Of a stretch of 64,000 nt of DNA, positions 42,632-52,503 are shown piece by piece (the stretch's first letter is position 1; each line of letters starts with the position of its first letter). The stretch lies in contig CM066043.1 of the NCBI GenBank assembly GCA_033557465.1, positions 76,538,662-76,602,661 on the forward strand, read 5' to 3'. The stretch comes from Ichthyophis bannanicus (lineage: Eukaryota > Chordata > Amphibia > Gymnophiona > Ichthyophiidae). Both the position numbers and the translations under genes were made by a program. The notes beneath the pieces are model-generated. The model made no database searches and had not been told where the DNA came from. It saw nothing but the letters and a program-made list of their open reading frames with translations.

Positions 42632-43004
42632 GAGGAGAATTTGTGTAGGCCTGAGGCCTAACCGAAGTCACCAAGTTGTGCAAGATTTTTTTTTATTTTT
42701 ATTTTTTTTAAAAAGAAAAGAGAGACCGGCGGTACCGGTTTTGGTATGGGGAAGGCAGGTACGCGGTCTAAAGAAACAAACTAAAATAATAATTTCTTCA
42801 GCGGTGACAGGAACACGACCTGCTGGCTCCGCGGAAAAAGAGAAACTGAGGAGAGCTGGTCAGGAAGGCGGGAAGGCAGCGCGCATGTGCAGTGGGAGGC
42901 CCCAAAAGCTTCCTTCTGGGAAGCTGGGGAGCTTTCCCGCGCAGGCTCCGTCGGTACCGACGTACCCATATGTGAGGACTTATTCCTGCTTGTTCCTGGA
43001 GATA
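42632..43004. other. D5 5' leader and right inverted repeat
   Basis: No gene. There is a T-rich stretch (42687-42707). From 42830 on it is the reverse complement of 25650-25820, ending TGTTCCTGGAGATA. Confidence 0.75.
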
Positions 43005-43462
43005 CCCAGAGAAACACCTCTTGTGCGCTCTGGGTGCATCCAGGAAATAAAAATGAATAGGAACTTCAAAACCCAGTTTAATAGACCCAGATGAAACCGG
43101 AAGTGAAGGAATCAGGTCAGAGACAGCCGTTCCCGATGCAGTTGAAATAAACCCAGGGCAGCTGAGGCAAGTAAGAAAACAGTTTACTTACAGTTTCTCT
43201 CAGAAATTGATACCTGATCCTCCTGCTGATGTCTAAGCCCTCATGGCAAAGACTCAGTGCCGCTTAAAGAAAACTGGGAGCTCTACTGAAGCCAGGCTCA
43301 GGAGCTCCACAAGTTTACCTGGGGAATCAAGTTGCTGGGAAACCCAGAGTAACACCTCTTGTGTACTCTGGGTGCATCCAGGAGCCTCAAGATACAGTGA
43401 AAAAGGAAAAAACAAATTGTAGAACAAACTTGAAGAACACCCTCATCTGCTGAGACAGAGAA
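43005..43462. other. D3 leader segment with a repeated stem-loop unit
   Basis: No gene is seen. A 41-bp unit beginning CCCAGAG and ending CTCTGGGTGCATCCAGGA occurs at 43005-43045 and again at 43343-43383, with a potential CCCAGAG/CTCTGGG stem. D5 inserted at the start of the first copy. Confidence 0.5.
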
Positions 43463-43607
43463 AATACTGAATAGGACCCCTAGGGGTATGCCTATGTCAC
43501 CCAGAGCCTGACCAATCACAGCTCTGGAGTTTTTTTCTCTGTCTCCCTATCTGCTGGCAGGGGTGCATAACCCGCTTGTCTGGACTGGTCTAGCAGTATG
43601 ATCTGGA
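43463..43607. repeat. D3 right inverted terminal repeat
   Basis: Reverse complement of 13693-13866 with only a few differences, such as a T7 against an A10 run. Confidence 0.85.
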
Positions 43608-43738
43608 ATGGGATGGTATCCTGGCTATCATCTTTAAGTCACAAATACCTTCAAATTCACTGGATACATCACAACATTCTACACGGAGCAACATACTCCA
43701 CATGCCCTGGCTTAGAAGTGAGGTTCACGACTGTCATG

Positions 43739-44793
43739 TTATGCGTAAAACTAACACAACCTATCAAAGCCCCTTAGTAATCACCCATATAACAATAACT
43801 TATGATTATCAGTAATGTACAACCTACTCACAGTAACTCAATATAGCTCCAAAGGAACTCAGGTTTTGCTCACCCCTACATTTGGCGAAATTCATCACCA
43901 TAGGGAAATGGCAGACACTCGCATCATGGGTCCTGTGGCTTTTTATTTCTCTATTATACTAAGTATTCAATATTCAATTAACCACCACTATCCCAATCCA
44001 AAAAAGTACTTTTTAAGATTAATGCCACACAAATCACATGAAACACTAACACATTCACTATAAAAGAAAAAGAGTATCTGCTCTACTTTATAATTCAGTA
44101 GTGCCTGAACCGCTTCAACACAGTAGGATGATGGCTACTGTGCTCGGTAATTTTAATAGTAGGCTGCTGCTAGCTGCGTCAATGCTTGATTCTTTACAGA
44201 TAAGTTCTGGATTGCTCGCTTTGAATGCTATGCGGTGCTGCTTGCTGTTGAGAGTATAACTCTGTTTTGTTACAGGAGTTTGAAATTTCTGTTTGGAGCT
44301 CTGCATATGCCTTTGGAGTGTGACGTTTATTCTATTATAGTGGAACCGAGCTGGTGGAAGCTAAAACATCATATATATGTTTAGTAGTGTTGAAGCGGTT
44401 CAGGCACTACTGAATTATAAAGTAGAGCAGACACTCTTTTATACTGAATGTGTTACAGTGTTTCATGTGGCTTATGTGTGGCATGAATCTCAAAAAGTAC
44501 TTTTTTGGATTGGGATAGTGGTGGTTAATTGAATACTTAATATAATATAATGAGAAATAAAAAGCCGCAGGACCCATGATGCGAGTGTCTGCCATTTCCC
44601 TATGGTGATGAATTTCGCCAAATGTAGGGGTGAACAAAACCTGGAGGTCCTTTGGAGCTATATTGAGTTACTGTGAGTAGGTTGTACATTACTGCTATAA
44701 TCATAAGTTATTGTTATATGGGTGATTACTAAGGGGCTTTGATAGGTTGTGTTAGTTTCCCCTTAGGCGGTTATTAGCTTATGCATAAAACTA
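43739..44793. mobile_element. Long hairpin (foldback) repeat
   Basis: The arms 43748-44121 and 44387-44758 are reverse complements with few differences and small indels, around a 265-bp spacer. A 15-bp direct repeat TTATGC(G/A)TAAAACTA at 43739-43753 and 44779-44793 may be its target-site duplication. The right arm has about 20 extra bases (CCCCTTAGGCGGTTATTAGC). No protein is encoded. Short open frames in the arms mirror each other and are not genes. Class unknown. Confidence 0.7.
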
Positions 44794-45188
44794 TCCCATT
44801 TGGAGAAACTGCCCCTCCCACCCTCCCCCGAGCAACAGCCACAAGCAAAATTAGAATTAGGACTGGAAGGGGAGTGCATTAAATGGATATAAGAAGTTGA
44901 GGATTGGTTTGAGAACCTCTGATGTTATAGGCTTTCAAGATAACTACAATGAACATGCATAAGAGCATCTGCATTTAGTGGAGGCAGTAGATGCAAATGT
45001 CTCGTGCATATTTCATTGTGGTTATCCTGAAAATATGACTAGCTAAGTGCCTCTCAAGAAATGGGTTGAGAACCCCTGCTATACACAGAAAAACTCTGCA
45101 AAGAAATACTGTGATGATGCATGAGACTCCAAGCTGCCAATTAACAGTAATGACTGTTTCTAACAATACTGTACTAAAATGAAGTCAA
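44794..45188. other. Unidentified interspersed repeat, possibly hAT-like ends
   Basis: Two same-direction motifs, TTTGAGAACCTCTG (44909-44922) and GGGTTGAGAACCCCTGC (45063-45079), resemble the right termini of hAT elements (CAGNGGTTCTCAA complement). No matching left termini or gene were found. The call is weak. Confidence 0.3.
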
Positions 45189-45191
45189 TTA

Positions 45192-45310
45192 CACAGGTAC
45201 ACTAAAAAAATTTTTTTTTAAACTGCCTGTTTCGATTGATTTTTACGTTTTTTGGTGCGCTGAATCCAAATCTGGTAACCAATTTGCTCCATCACGTACA
45301 GATTTTTTGC
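45192..45310 (+). repeat. Left terminal inverted repeat of the DNA transposon
   Basis: It pairs with 47885-47999. The outer 13 bases are perfect; inner blocks are interrupted by a T-run and small gaps. Confidence 0.82.
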
Positions 45311-45774
45311 TACATTGGGTTAGCAGTTTGAGGTGAACGTTTCAGATTGAGTGCGATCGAGATAAAAGTTTCTTGGATGAATTCTTTATACTAATTGTTT
45401 AGTAGTTATTCAAATAAGAATAAAGAAAATTGTAACAAGGCAGCACATAAGAATAGAGTAATGTCAACAAAACACACTGTGATGGTAGCAAAATTGTCTG
45501 CACTTAAAACAGCCACATTCATGTGCACAAACATTGAGCATATAAGAGCGAGGTTAGACACAAAGCAAAGCAATGTGCAAAAAATGTTGTACAGGTATGT
45601 ATGTAAGAATAGAAAACGCAAACCGCACCATTGCAATACAGGAAGACAAACACCCGATGGTGTGAAAATAAAATTCTAATAAATGAGATCCGACACTGTG
45701 GTAATAACTAGCAAATTTTTATTTCAAAGTTTAGTAAAAACACGATATTTGTCAACACAGTTTAGATTTTAAAG

Positions 45775-47562
45775 TCATTCTTGGGTCAAACAATCTCCTG
45801 GTGGGCCCGTTTCTTCTTCCCCCGAATGCTTGGTGCGCTGCTTGGCGTATTTTTCATCTGGGGTTTCCCGCAGCAGCAACCAGCAGAAATCAGCCATCAT
45901 AGTGGTGTTCCATCTTCCTTGGTACCTTCTCTCTGCGTCCTTGATGTCCTGGTGAAACCTTTCACCTTGTTCTTCACTGTACGCCCCCATGTTTTCGGGA
46001 AAGTAGTTCACATGGGAGTGCAAGAAATGGACTTTCAGGCTCATGTTACAGCCTTGTTCTTTGAAGGCATTGAGCATCCTGGCAACAATATCCTTATAGT
46101 TCTCATCCCGCCTGTTCCCCAAGAATTTGAGAACATCCTTGAAGGAATCCCAGGCTTCTTTTTCCTTCTCAGACATCGTTTCAGCGAATGCTCCATCTGA
46201 AATGAGTTTCCTTATATCAGGGCCAACAAACACTCCTTCCTTTAGCTTTGCTTCAGAAAGTCGGGGGAACTTTGAGCAAAGGTACCGAAAGCACTCACCA
46301 TCTTTTGGAAGGGACTTGATGAATTGCTTAATGAGACCCAACTTAATGTGGAGAGTTGGTAATAGAATTTTATCACGAGGTACCAAGCTCTCATGAAGAA
46401 CATTTTTCTCACCGGGTCTCAAATACTCCCGAATTGGCCAGTCTTTTTTCCCCCAGTGTAGGTCGCGGGCCCGGCTATCCCACAAGCAAAGGAAGCAGGG
46501 ATATTTGGTGAAACCGGATTGCTGCCCTAATAGCCTGGATAGAATTTTAAAGTCTCCACAAATCATCCACTTATGCTCATCATAACGAATCTTCTGAAGA
46601 ATCAGGGCCAAATTCTCGTATTTTTCTTGGAGTGAGCAATAGGAACTGAAGCGAATGTGTTGCCATTATGAAGAACACATTTTATGCTGTCTTTTGACGA
46701 ATCAATGAACAGCCGCCATTCAGCAGGATCATACTTGAGTTTAAACTTTTCCATCACTCCGTATATATCGTTGCAAAATACCAAATCTTCCTCTTTGCTG
46801 AAAATACTTCAAAAATTGTGTCTCGCGGTTGCGGTACCAATAAAAAGTTGTTCCTGGTGACAATAGATTTTTCTGTTTAAGCCGAGACCCTAGCAGTTGG
46901 GCAGCATCTTTTGGGAGTCCTAAATCCCGGACTAAATCATTCAATTCAGCTTGAGAGAAAAGTTCAGGTTTCGGATCTGGTTCAGTTTCAAACTCGGAAG
47001 TACTGGACTCATCGGGAAAAGCCATCTGATGAGTCTCATCATGATCAGAACCGTCCACACAAATATGATCCAAAGATTTTGGTGGTTCAGGCACAGGTAC
47101 TTCGTTGCTATGAGGCATAGGCCTAATTGCTGAGGGAAGGTTGGGGTAACTTATTACGTCCTTATTTTTTTTAAGTTGTATCCCTTCACAATGCAAGAGC
47201 AAAAATAGCAGTCACTGCTGTGGTCTCTTTGTTCACGCCACATCATAGGTATTCTGAAACGAAATGCTTGTTTTTTACCTTTCATCCATAAGCGTAGATC
47301 TTCCTCACATGTCTTGCACACTTTGTGAGGAGCCCACGGTTTGTCTTGATCGCCTAACTTCAAACCGAAATAGGCGAAATATACTTTTTTAATAAATGCA
47401 GAAATGTTCCTCTGCCACTTTTTCACAGTATATTCCCCACAAATAAAACAAAAACTGTCCGGAGAGTTGACGCAACCTCTGGCTCTGTGAGCCATCACAA
47501 ATACACAGCACTGCAAACTACAACTGTAGTGAACCACTTCGGAATAAAGCTGGATTACGACT
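45775..47562 (-). pseudogene. Transposase-like gene of the TIR transposon, three frameshifts
   Basis: The likely start is 'MAHRARGCV' near 47493. The order is: an N-terminal zinc-binding-like region 'CFICG..CKTCEEDL' and 'CYFCSC'; an acidic linker; 'ELNDLVRDLGLPKDAAQLL'; then the core with 'AEWRLFIDSSKDSIKCV' (first Asp), 'MICGDFKILSRLLGQQSG' (second Asp), 'YPCFLCLWDSRA', 'TLHIKLGLIKQF', 'SEEQGERFHQDIK' (Glu) and 'RRYQGRWNTTMMADFCWLL'. Shifts in an A8 run near 47165, near 46800 and near 46640 break an otherwise full-length frame. The D-D-E spacing with beta-strand-like context suggests an RNase H-fold transposase; this is inference. I recognise the family as widespread in animals but not its name. 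Confidence 0.75.
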
Positions 47563-47884
47563 GAGCAAACAAAAGGTAATAATGAACTTGCAAGAAACTG
47601 AAATTTGACAGGAACGTTCATGTCGCAACCACCATGTTTGAGCGAGCGAACGAGGCGAGGCGAACAGGAAAGAACATGCGCCAGCGCGAGTACTGGATTT
47701 AGCCCCCCGCCTCCCAATTGTCCTGTTAATGTATAAAATGAATACAAAACACTCTAAAATATCATGAGGGAGCGTTTCTAGTTAGTTAACCATTACAACC
47801 TCTATTTTGGGCCAAGAAAATAAACTGCAGTCGGCTAAAAAGAAATTATGTGAACATTCCTTATATGGGTAAGAAATCTAATTT

Positions 47885-47999
47885 TGCAAGAAAACGTGAC
47901 GTGATGGAACATTTTGGCTATTTTTCCTGGATTCAGCACCCCAAAATCTATAGGAATCAGTTGCAAAACTGGAGGCAGTTTTTTGGTAGTGTACCTGTG
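47885..47999 (-). repeat. Right terminal inverted repeat of the DNA transposon
   Basis: See the left repeat. It ends AGTGTACCTGTG, followed by TTA. Confidence 0.82.
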
Positions 48000-48002
48000 T
48001 TA

Positions 48003-48213
48003 TTTTTTCAATATACATGATTTTTTTTTTTTTATGAAGACAGGCGTCACACCTAAATGATAATCAGAACAAAAAAAATGCCAAGAAAAAAAGTTGATTC
48101 TTTCTGCAAGTAGTATCTAACTTTTTAAAAAAATCATACAGTTTTAAGGTGATTCTGCCTAAGATATGTAATATTGTTAGATCATTTCTATAAATATGTT
48201 GAACTTTACCAAC
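48003..48213 (-). other. COX5A intron sequence downstream of the exon
   Basis: AT-rich, with a T12 run at 48019-48030. The bases next to the exon read GTTGGTAAAG on the minus strand, a usable splice donor. The DNA transposon begins 200 bases away. Confidence 0.65.
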
Positions 48214-48335
48214 CTTTACTGCTTCTAAAATGCGAATTGCACTTGCCAAGTCATTTAACCGTCTGCATGCCCTCAAAGCTGCATCAATAATTTTTGGTTC
48301 CGGAACCAGGTCATAACCAATCAAGGTGTTCATGC
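48214..48335 (-). CDS. COX5A: COX5A internal exon (cytochrome c oxidase subunit 5A)
   Basis: The 122-bp exon encodes '[18 protein letters not shown]', then '[17 protein letters not shown]' and 'LEAVK', which is the highly conserved middle of the nuclear-encoded, matrix-side subunit 5A of mitochondrial complex IV. Splice signals flank it on the minus strand: acceptor TTTCTTTCTTGTCCACTGACAG just before GCATG, and donor AAG|GTTGGT at the end. The first two bases (GC) complete a Gly codon begun in the previous exon, matching the K-G-M/I-N order of other vertebrates. No stop is present, so it looks like a live exon and not a retrocopy. The preceding and following exons were not found in the window, so the introns exceed about 15 kb upstream and probably 48 kb downstream. 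Confidence 0.92.
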
Positions 48336-48479
48336 CTGTCAGTGGACAAGAAAGAAATTATTCAAATACTTATAAAGTGAAAACAAACAGGGTGCTATGT
48401 ATTGTCATAAAGGAGATTTCAATCCTTAAAAGGGGCATATTACTGAATATATGCCTTCAAATGCCCCCGAGCTGCTAAA
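48336..48479 (-). other. COX5A intron sequence upstream of the exon
   Basis: This AT-rich intronic sequence includes a pyrimidine-rich tract next to the acceptor. It ends where DIRS element D7 begins. Confidence 0.65.
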
Positions 48480-48723
48480 GCAAAGTTGCCTACCTGTAAC
48501 TGATGTTCTCCAGACAGCAGGATAACGTATCCACACTCTGGTGATGTCCGATGCAGCCAATGAGTGGAGCCTTCCTCAGCTAAAAGGTCTTAAAGACTTC
48601 CTCTGCATATGCCGATTCCAGCTCTTCCATGACAGTCAATTGACCCTCAGCTCATTCATAGCATAGAAGTAGAATCAAAAAAGTCACTCCCTTTCCCTTT
48701 TTGAGGCGGCGGCAGGAGGTTGA

Positions 48724-48821
48724 GTGTGGATGCATTATCCTGCCGTCTATGGAGAATCTCAAATACAAATAAGCAATTTTGCTTTCTCCATAGACAGGAA
48801 TAATGCATCCATACTCTGGAG
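48724..48821. repeat. D7 internal complementary region
   Basis: It contains GCATTATCCTGCCGTCTATGG and its diverged complement CCATAGACAGGAATAATGC around an AT-rich centre. Its left half is the reverse complement of 48500-48540, with changes. Confidence 0.7.
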
Positions 48822-49383
48822 CTTTGGGCCATGCTCATAATGTCTGTTTCATGGCTCGGTGGTAGCATATAAAAGTTGAGGCAGACAAAGATTCTTGAGG
48901 ACTGCTTGCTCAAAATCAGTATTCTCAATGAAAAGGTTGGTCCAGACAATAGTGTTTCGTTAAAGTGCAGATGGACTTCCAAGTAGTAGTAGGAAGGTGA
49001 AGTTTTACTTGCTGTTAATTTCCTTTCCTGGAATCCTGCTAGACCAGTCAAGACTAGTGGGTTATATCCCCTGCCAGCAGATGATACAGACTTGAAAGAA
49101 CCAATCAGAAGCTTCAGTGACATCACTGGCACATATACCTGCTTCCCTAGGGGATAGCTTCAGCATGACACTAGCAAAGCAAGAGGACTCCAGAACAGTG
49201 CTCAAAAATAGAACCTCCTCAGCAGGCTACACAAAATAAACTACTGCACAAACATGCAACTATATACAAAGTAGCAGAGCCACCAGATTCAGTAGAAGCA
49301 GAACCATTGTCAAACAGCCGAGCTAAAGACAAGGTTGCTTCTGAATGTTGGCAAGGCTGGTTCTCAGAGATCAGGTGGGTCCT

Positions 49384-49471
49384 TGATTGGTTTGGCAGGA
49401 TTCCAGGAAAAGAAATTAACGGCAAGTAAAATTTCATCTTCAAAATCATCCTGCTAGACCAGTCCAGTGGG
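49384..49471. repeat. D8 internal complementary region
   Basis: The complement of the left end (GGCAGGATTCCAGG..TTAACGGCAAG) joins CAAAATCATCCTGCTAGACC, which should match the unseen right end; D3 has the equivalent. Confidence 0.75.
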
Positions 49472-49489
49472 ATGTACCATAGATATACC

Positions 49490-50570
49490 AACCAAGGATG
49501 GGAAGAGCCAGCCACTGCCAAAACAGTGGCTCTAAAACAGGCCGACTCATGCTTTTGGAGGTCCAAGCGATAATGTCAGACAATGGTAGACAAGGATGAC
49601 CAGGCTGCTGCCTGGCAAGTGTAAATCGGAGCGACCTGAAAGTGTTCACCAAAAAGCTGCCTTTGCTTATGTAGAATGAGCTTTAAGACTTGCAGTAACA
49701 GGCTTACCCCATAAGATATAAGCCAACTGAATGGCCTGCTTGATCCACCGTGTAATGGTATGCTTACAAGCAGCAGCAGCAGCCCCTTTACAGGGATGAG
49801 AAAAAAAAACAACAAAACAATTGATCCGAGAGCCAAAAGGAATTAGTAACCTTCAGATAACGGTGCAAGGACCGTGTGACATCCAACAAGCCAAGAACAA
49901 TGCAGCCTGCAGAAGACTCCCCCCTCTGGAAAGGACGGGAGCGAGATGAACTGATTTACATGGAAGTTGGACAGAACTTTCGGTACAAAGGAAGAAACCA
50001 TCCTGAGTGTCACCCTTTCTGCAGAGGAGGATAAGAAGGGGGTCCCCAGCAGGAAAGCGCCTGCAGGTCAGAACCACACCAGGCGATGAAATGAATATCA
50101 AAAAGCCAGTCTTGAGGGTCAAGTACTGCAGAGTGACCCTCTTCTAGGGCTCAAAGGGTGGGGCTGCTTGAGCGCCTGGAGAACCAAGGGCAAGTCTCAA
50201 GAAGGGACAAGCAGACAAACTGGAGGACACAAAGTGCATACTCCACGCAAAGAATGCCCGATATCTGAATGGGAGGCAAGCGAGCAACCACCAACATGGC
50301 TATGAAAACGAGTGCACCACCTACACTTTCAAAGAATTCTAGGCGAGGCCCTAGTCAAAGCCACCCTGCAGAAAGGACAGGAGATCATATATTTGAGCTT
50401 GCCACAGCAAAATCGCACAGGCAGAGTACCAGGACTCAAATAAATGCTAAACTCAAGCATAAGCTAGCAACGTAGAAGGGTGCTGTGCTTTAAGCAAGGT
50501 AGCCACAACTATGAGTAGAATATCCTTTACGAGGTAGATGGCACCTTTCAAGAGCCAAGCTGTAAGCAAG
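49490..50570 (-). pseudogene. D8 tyrosine recombinase, decayed
   Basis: Fragments in changing frames: 'YLVKDILLIVVATLLKAQHP' near 50520 (N-terminus), 'MTLKTGFLIFISSPGV' near 50110 (just before the first catalytic Arg, which is lost), and 'AAAWSSLSTIV' near 49590 (the conserved RAATWSSLHTF block). The H-x-x-R box and nucleophile are not clear. Dead. Confidence 0.6.
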
Positions 50571-51424
50571 TGGGGAGCGTTTACAACGATTGGCCCTTGC
50601 CCAAGCAGACTGCTGCGAAAGCCGTGCTTCAGAGGCTCCACTGCTAGGAGCAGAACCAGCTCTGCATACCATTGGCGACGAGGCCAATCTGGCGCCACCA
50701 GAATCACCTGACACTGATATGTCTCCATATACTGGAGAACTCGGCTGATCAAGGCCCACAGAGGAAAGATGTAGGAGAATCTGCGACAGAGGCCAGGGCT
50801 GGACCAGCAAGTCTAGAACCTGAGATTTCAGATTCCTCCAATGACAAAAAGGCAAGGACCTTGGATGATGTGGCCATCAAGTCCAGAGCCGGACGACCCC
50901 ACCAGTTCACAATGTGTCTGAACGCGCATTAAGCAAGTTCCCACTTGCCTGGGTCAAGAAGACTAAGACTGAGAAAGTCTGTCTGCACATCATCTATCCC
51001 GGTGATGTACTGTGTACTGTAGACAGTGCTTGCAAATGATGATCGGCCCAAAGAAACAGGAGATGCATCTCCAAGACGACCCCATGGTACTTAGTTCACC
51101 CTTGTCTGCTGAGATAAACCACTGTCGTGGAATTGTCAGACAGGACTCTTAACTGCCTGCATGCAAAGAGGCAGAAATATGGCAGAGTGCAAAGTGGACT
51201 GATGGATCAGACTCCTGCCGGAACCACATTACTTGTGCTGTCTGTTGCAGACATTGGGTGTGCCGATCAGAAAAACTGGCTTCGGTAGTCAGAGCTATCC
51301 AATGTGGACTCTCCAAGGGCATCCCTTGCATCAAGTGATCACAACATAGCCACCAGTGAAGACTGCAATGAGCAGCGGGAGGGAGAGGAAGACGAATATC
51401 GTAATCCTGTGAGCAAGGGGACTA
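50571..51424 (-). pseudogene. D8 RNase H and methyltransferase-like part
   Basis: 'RVLQYMETYQCQVILVAPDW' and 'RRQWYAELVLLL' near 50700 match the segment after 'FPPWALIG' in D1. 'GMPLESPHWIALTTEASFSD' near 51300 is the RNase H start, with the first Asp changed to Glu. Stops in between. CR1 interrupts it at about 51425 and it continues at 59300. Confidence 0.6.
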
Positions 51425-51474
51425 ACTGGATAGTAAGGAAAGCAGATGTGGATGTATGTGTGCACAGGTCCAGG

Positions 51475-51988
51475 GGACCATGGTCAAAGGTAGCTTGCCA
51501 AGCACTGGCAAGTTAAATGCAAGGCATTGATTAGGCAGGCTAAGAGAGAATTTAAGAAGAAGCTTGCTGTGGAAGCAAAAACACGTAATAGACTTTTTCA
51601 AGTACATTCATAGCAAAAAACCTGTGAGTCAGTTGGACCATTAGATGAAAGAGGGATAAAAGGGGCACTAAGAGGGGACAAGGCCATAGCATTCTTTGCT
51701 TTGGTCTTTACTGATGAAGATGTAGGGATGCTACCCATAATTGAAATGGTATTTAAAGGTGATGCTGTAGAAGAATTAAAAGAAATAGATAGACCGGGAA
51801 GATGTATTACAGCTATTTGATAAACTGAAGAGTAGCAAATTTACCTGGACTGGATGCTATACATCAAAGGGTGTTGAAAGAACTGAAATATGAGATTGCA
51901 GACCTGCTATTAGTAATCTGTGAACTATCATTAAAATCATATGTAATACCTGAAGATCGGAGGATGGCCAATGTAACGTCAATTTTTA
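51475..51988 (+). pseudogene. CR1 ORF2, first part
   Basis: Frames include 'GPWSKVACQALA', 'REFKKKLAVEAKTRNRLF' near 51560, and 'LPGLDAIHQRVLKELKYEIA' near 51850 (the usual PGPDGI-LKEL block). It ends inside 'RMANVTSIF' at the LINE insertion point. Confidence 0.7.
51973..51988. repeat. Left target-site duplication of the second L1-like LINE
   Basis: GTAACGTCAATTTTTA, repeated at 57890-57905. Confidence 0.88.
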
Positions 51989-52503
51989 GTTCAAATCCTT
52001 TTTATTGAGTTTACAAAGAGCCATAACAAAGCATAGCACAGCATGTCAAGAAACCAAAACAACAACATATTGAACCCCATCTCAGGGACGAGACAGTATA
52101 TCAACCTTCATAGCAGTACTAAGCACACAATTAACCAGAACATCAATATCAGAGATGCTTCATAGTAACATTTTGGCCCCGGATGGCATCCGGTCTCCAA
52201 GCCCCCCCCCTCCCCCCAACCCTCCCCACCCTTCCCTCCATCCCCACCCAACATAAACCGGCAAGCACACACAGGGAGTACGGGGTTACAAGAAAAAGAT
52301 ACCACACTAAAGGGAGATACATAATACCTTGCAAGTGATACACAGCACATAGCAAGAGATAAATAGTACATTGCAAAAGATACAGAAGGGGGGGGTAAAA
52401 TAGCAAAGGGAAGCTCCACTAGATAAGAGCCACATTCGATCATTATAAACATATAATCAGGCGCATCACGCCTCCATGCCAAATATCATTCCTGGGAGTT
52501 TCG

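Larger units (their letters stand above)
25627..43004 (-). mobile_element. DIRS element D5 with intact RT and YR; gag split by D6 and a LINE
   Basis: The left end GCACAGTTACTTACCTGTAA and right end ..TGTTCCTGGAGATA abut in the ICR (25891-25986) exactly as GGAGATA-GCACAG, so the borders are firm. Inverted repeats are 25650-25820 and 42830-42985. Without D6 (29177-35203) and the LINE (36124-41865) D5 is about 5.6 kb. YR and RT-RNase H are single open frames, so D5 is the youngest-looking DIRS gene set in the window. D2 and D9 share its ends. Confidence 0.9.
13693..43607 (-). mobile_element. DIRS element D3, outer member of a multi-level nest
   Basis: The left inverted repeat (13700-13866) and right inverted repeat (43463-43600) match along their whole length, including GCATACCCCTAGGGGTCC near the inner edge and GACCAGTCCAGACAAGCGGG near the outer edge. 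The ICR at 14121-14213 joins both ends. Its own genes are the broken YR, RT and gag at 14220-18135. The rest is later insertions: an L2-like fragment, D4, D5, D6 and an L1-like LINE. Without them D3 would be about 5.8 kb. Many stops make it inactive and old. Confidence 0.85.
45192..47999 (-). mobile_element. TIR-bounded DNA transposon with an unclassified transposase-like gene
   Basis: The ends are inverted repeats. CACAGGTACACTA at 45192-45204 is exactly complementary to 47987-47999, and imperfect pairing continues for about 110 bases (shared AAAAACTGCCT, TGATT, TGAATCCA and CCATCACGT blocks in the same order). TTA flanks both sides (45189-45191 and 48000-48002), a likely 3-bp target duplication. 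The 2.8-kb unit carries one broken gene on the minus strand. A CAC..GTG end is common to several cut-and-paste superfamilies, so the superfamily cannot be named from the ends. Confidence 0.85.

Noticed and set aside
45395..45679. 94-residue open frame inside the DNA transposon on the plus strand
   Set aside because: It lies in the 3' UTR opposite the transposase-like gene, with no motif, and is not seen in the older copy.
1..48213. Final COX5A exon downstream of the exon found
   Set aside because: I scanned the minus strand of the non-repeat stretches for the conserved C-terminal coding sequence and did not find it; it probably lies before position 1.
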